Assembly: GCA_013139935.1 (NCBI GenBank)
Contig: WSZX01000213.1
Coordinates: 1-5,937 of the forward strand
Length of the DNA stretch: 5,937 nucleotides
Source of the DNA: Ardenticatenales bacterium
Lineage (GTDB): Bacteria > Chloroflexota > Anaerolineae > Promineifilales > UBA4811
Reading direction: 5' to 3'
Of the stretch, positions 5,285-5,937 are shown in pieces; position 1 is the first letter of the stretch, and every line of letters begins with the position of its first letter. The notes under the pieces are model-generated. The model was not told where the DNA came from. It saw only the letters and a list, made by a program, of their open reading frames with translations, and searched no databases. The position numbers and the translations under genes were made by a program.

Positions 5285-5937
5285 TCATAGGTTGCGCAAC
5301 ACCAGCGGCAGGTAGACGCGGTAGGGCCTCACGAACCGCCCACGAATCTCAAAGTCGGGCCCAGGCCAGTCGTCCTCTTCGACCACCAGGCAGTCCCCAG
5401 AGGGAGCACAGGCTATTGCCGGACTGGCCTGTGAGGCCGAACCATTGTCTATAGCAAACTCGTCACCCGCAGCCGAATCCTGACCCGGCATCACGTAGCG
5501 CCCATACACGTCCTGGCCCGACGTGCCGGCGTCGAAGTAGCGGCAGGCCACCAGGTAGCCATAGCCTCCCCCATACGCCACGGCCGGGTCAACGTGTAGC
5601 TTGTTGTCGCCGACTCCGGCGATTTCAAAACCGCCGGAGGCTCCCTGGGGCGTGCCGTCTCCGCTCACCCGCCGGGCGAAGATGTCATAGTCGTCGGTGC
5701 CCCAGGTGCCATCCTCCCAGACGACCAGGTATTCATCCGGGCCGGCGGCCACGGCGGGAAAGTCCTGGTCATAGGGGTCGTCGCAGATGTGGATTTCGCT
5801 GCTGAGCGTCCCCAAATTGGCCGAAGCCACCTTGCCGTAGATGTGACCATTGCTGCCCACACCGAAGGTGTAGGCGATCAGGTACTCGTTGCGCGCCTCG
5901 TTGTAGGCCACCTCCGGGAAGACGCGCTCCTCGCCCG
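5285..5937 (-). CDS. C-terminal part of a large secreted beta-rich repeat protein
   Basis: The frame is open to the right edge of the window, so the gene starts outside it; the GTG at 5911 is not a credible start because the repeat pattern (FPEVAYNEARNEYLIAY) already runs across it. Four repeats of about 45-60 residues can be seen. Each opens with a P-x-V/I-A core followed by Y-L-V-V-W-E-D or similar, and then by D-I-F/Y-x-R-x-V, as in AVAAGPDEYLVVWED and DYDIFARRV. The repeats are rich in Gly, Asp and aromatic residues, a composition usual for extracellular beta-strand or propeller-like proteins. The chain ends in YRVYLPLVLRNL; this hydrophobic tail is, from memory, widespread on secreted proteins of Chloroflexota and may serve in surface attachment or sorting. 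No enzyme motif is visible. The stop is TGA, followed after 40 bases by the attC-like site. The function is unknown. Confidence 0.82.
   Translation of the reverse strand, partial: GEERVFPEVAYNEARNEYLIAYTFGVGSNGHIYGKVASANLGTLSSEIHICDDPYDQDFPAVAAGPDEYLVVWEDGTWGTDDYDIFARRVSGDGTPQGASGGFEIAGVGDNKLHVDPAVAYGGGYGYLVACRYFDAGTSGQDVYGRYVMPGQDSAAGDEFAIDNGSASQASPAIACAPSGDCLVVEEDDWPGPDFEIRGRFVRPYRVYLPLVLRNL

Overview
The window looks like a piece of a Chloroflexota (Anaerolineae-like) chromosome, probably from a metagenome. The main clue is the partial secreted repeat protein at the right edge, which ends in a Y-L-P-L-V-L-R-N type tail; I remember this tail as very common on secreted Chloroflexota proteins. 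DNA is GC-rich in most genes. Four of the minus-strand genes end in TGA, so the standard code applies.

Layout. Left part, plus strand: the C-terminal fragment of an unrecognised protein (2-205, with an in-frame stop near its left end), an intact cysteine-rich DUF3795 protein (324-707), and the N-terminal third of an alpha/beta hydrolase (742-999). Middle and right, minus strand, read right to left: the C-terminal end of a secreted beta-rich repeat protein (5937-5285), a GNAT acetyltransferase (5052-4588), a two-gene ABC exporter (ATPase 3923-3072 overlapping permease 3075-1999), and a DUF692/MNIO-family metalloenzyme gene (1869-1072) broken by one in-frame TGA.

The most notable structure is between the genes. 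Two intergenic segments, 5112-5244 and 4470-4539, have the anatomy of integron attC sites: outer 7-mers matching RYYYAAC and GTTRRRY, unequal spacers, and a long inner stem of 15-16 bp in which one arm carries exactly two extra bases 6 bp apart. The extra bases (G and A read on the minus strand) are at matching positions in both sites. Their side gives the sites a direction: both are read on the minus strand, so each lies just 3' of a minus-strand gene, as in gene cassettes. Two further half-sites (3953-3981, in front of the ABC exporter; 1025-1040, just after the MNIO gene) share sequence with the complete ones. No integrase gene is visible, so the region fits a CALIN (cluster of attC sites lacking an integrase) or an internal stretch of a long chromosomal cassette array.

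The damaged genes (MNIO with a stop codon and a lost conserved Asp, hydrolase cut short, fragment at the left edge) and the half attC sites suggest an old accessory region that is decaying. The GNAT cassette, the ABC exporter and the DUF3795 gene appear intact. I see no CRISPR array, rRNA, tRNA or convincing rho-independent terminator.
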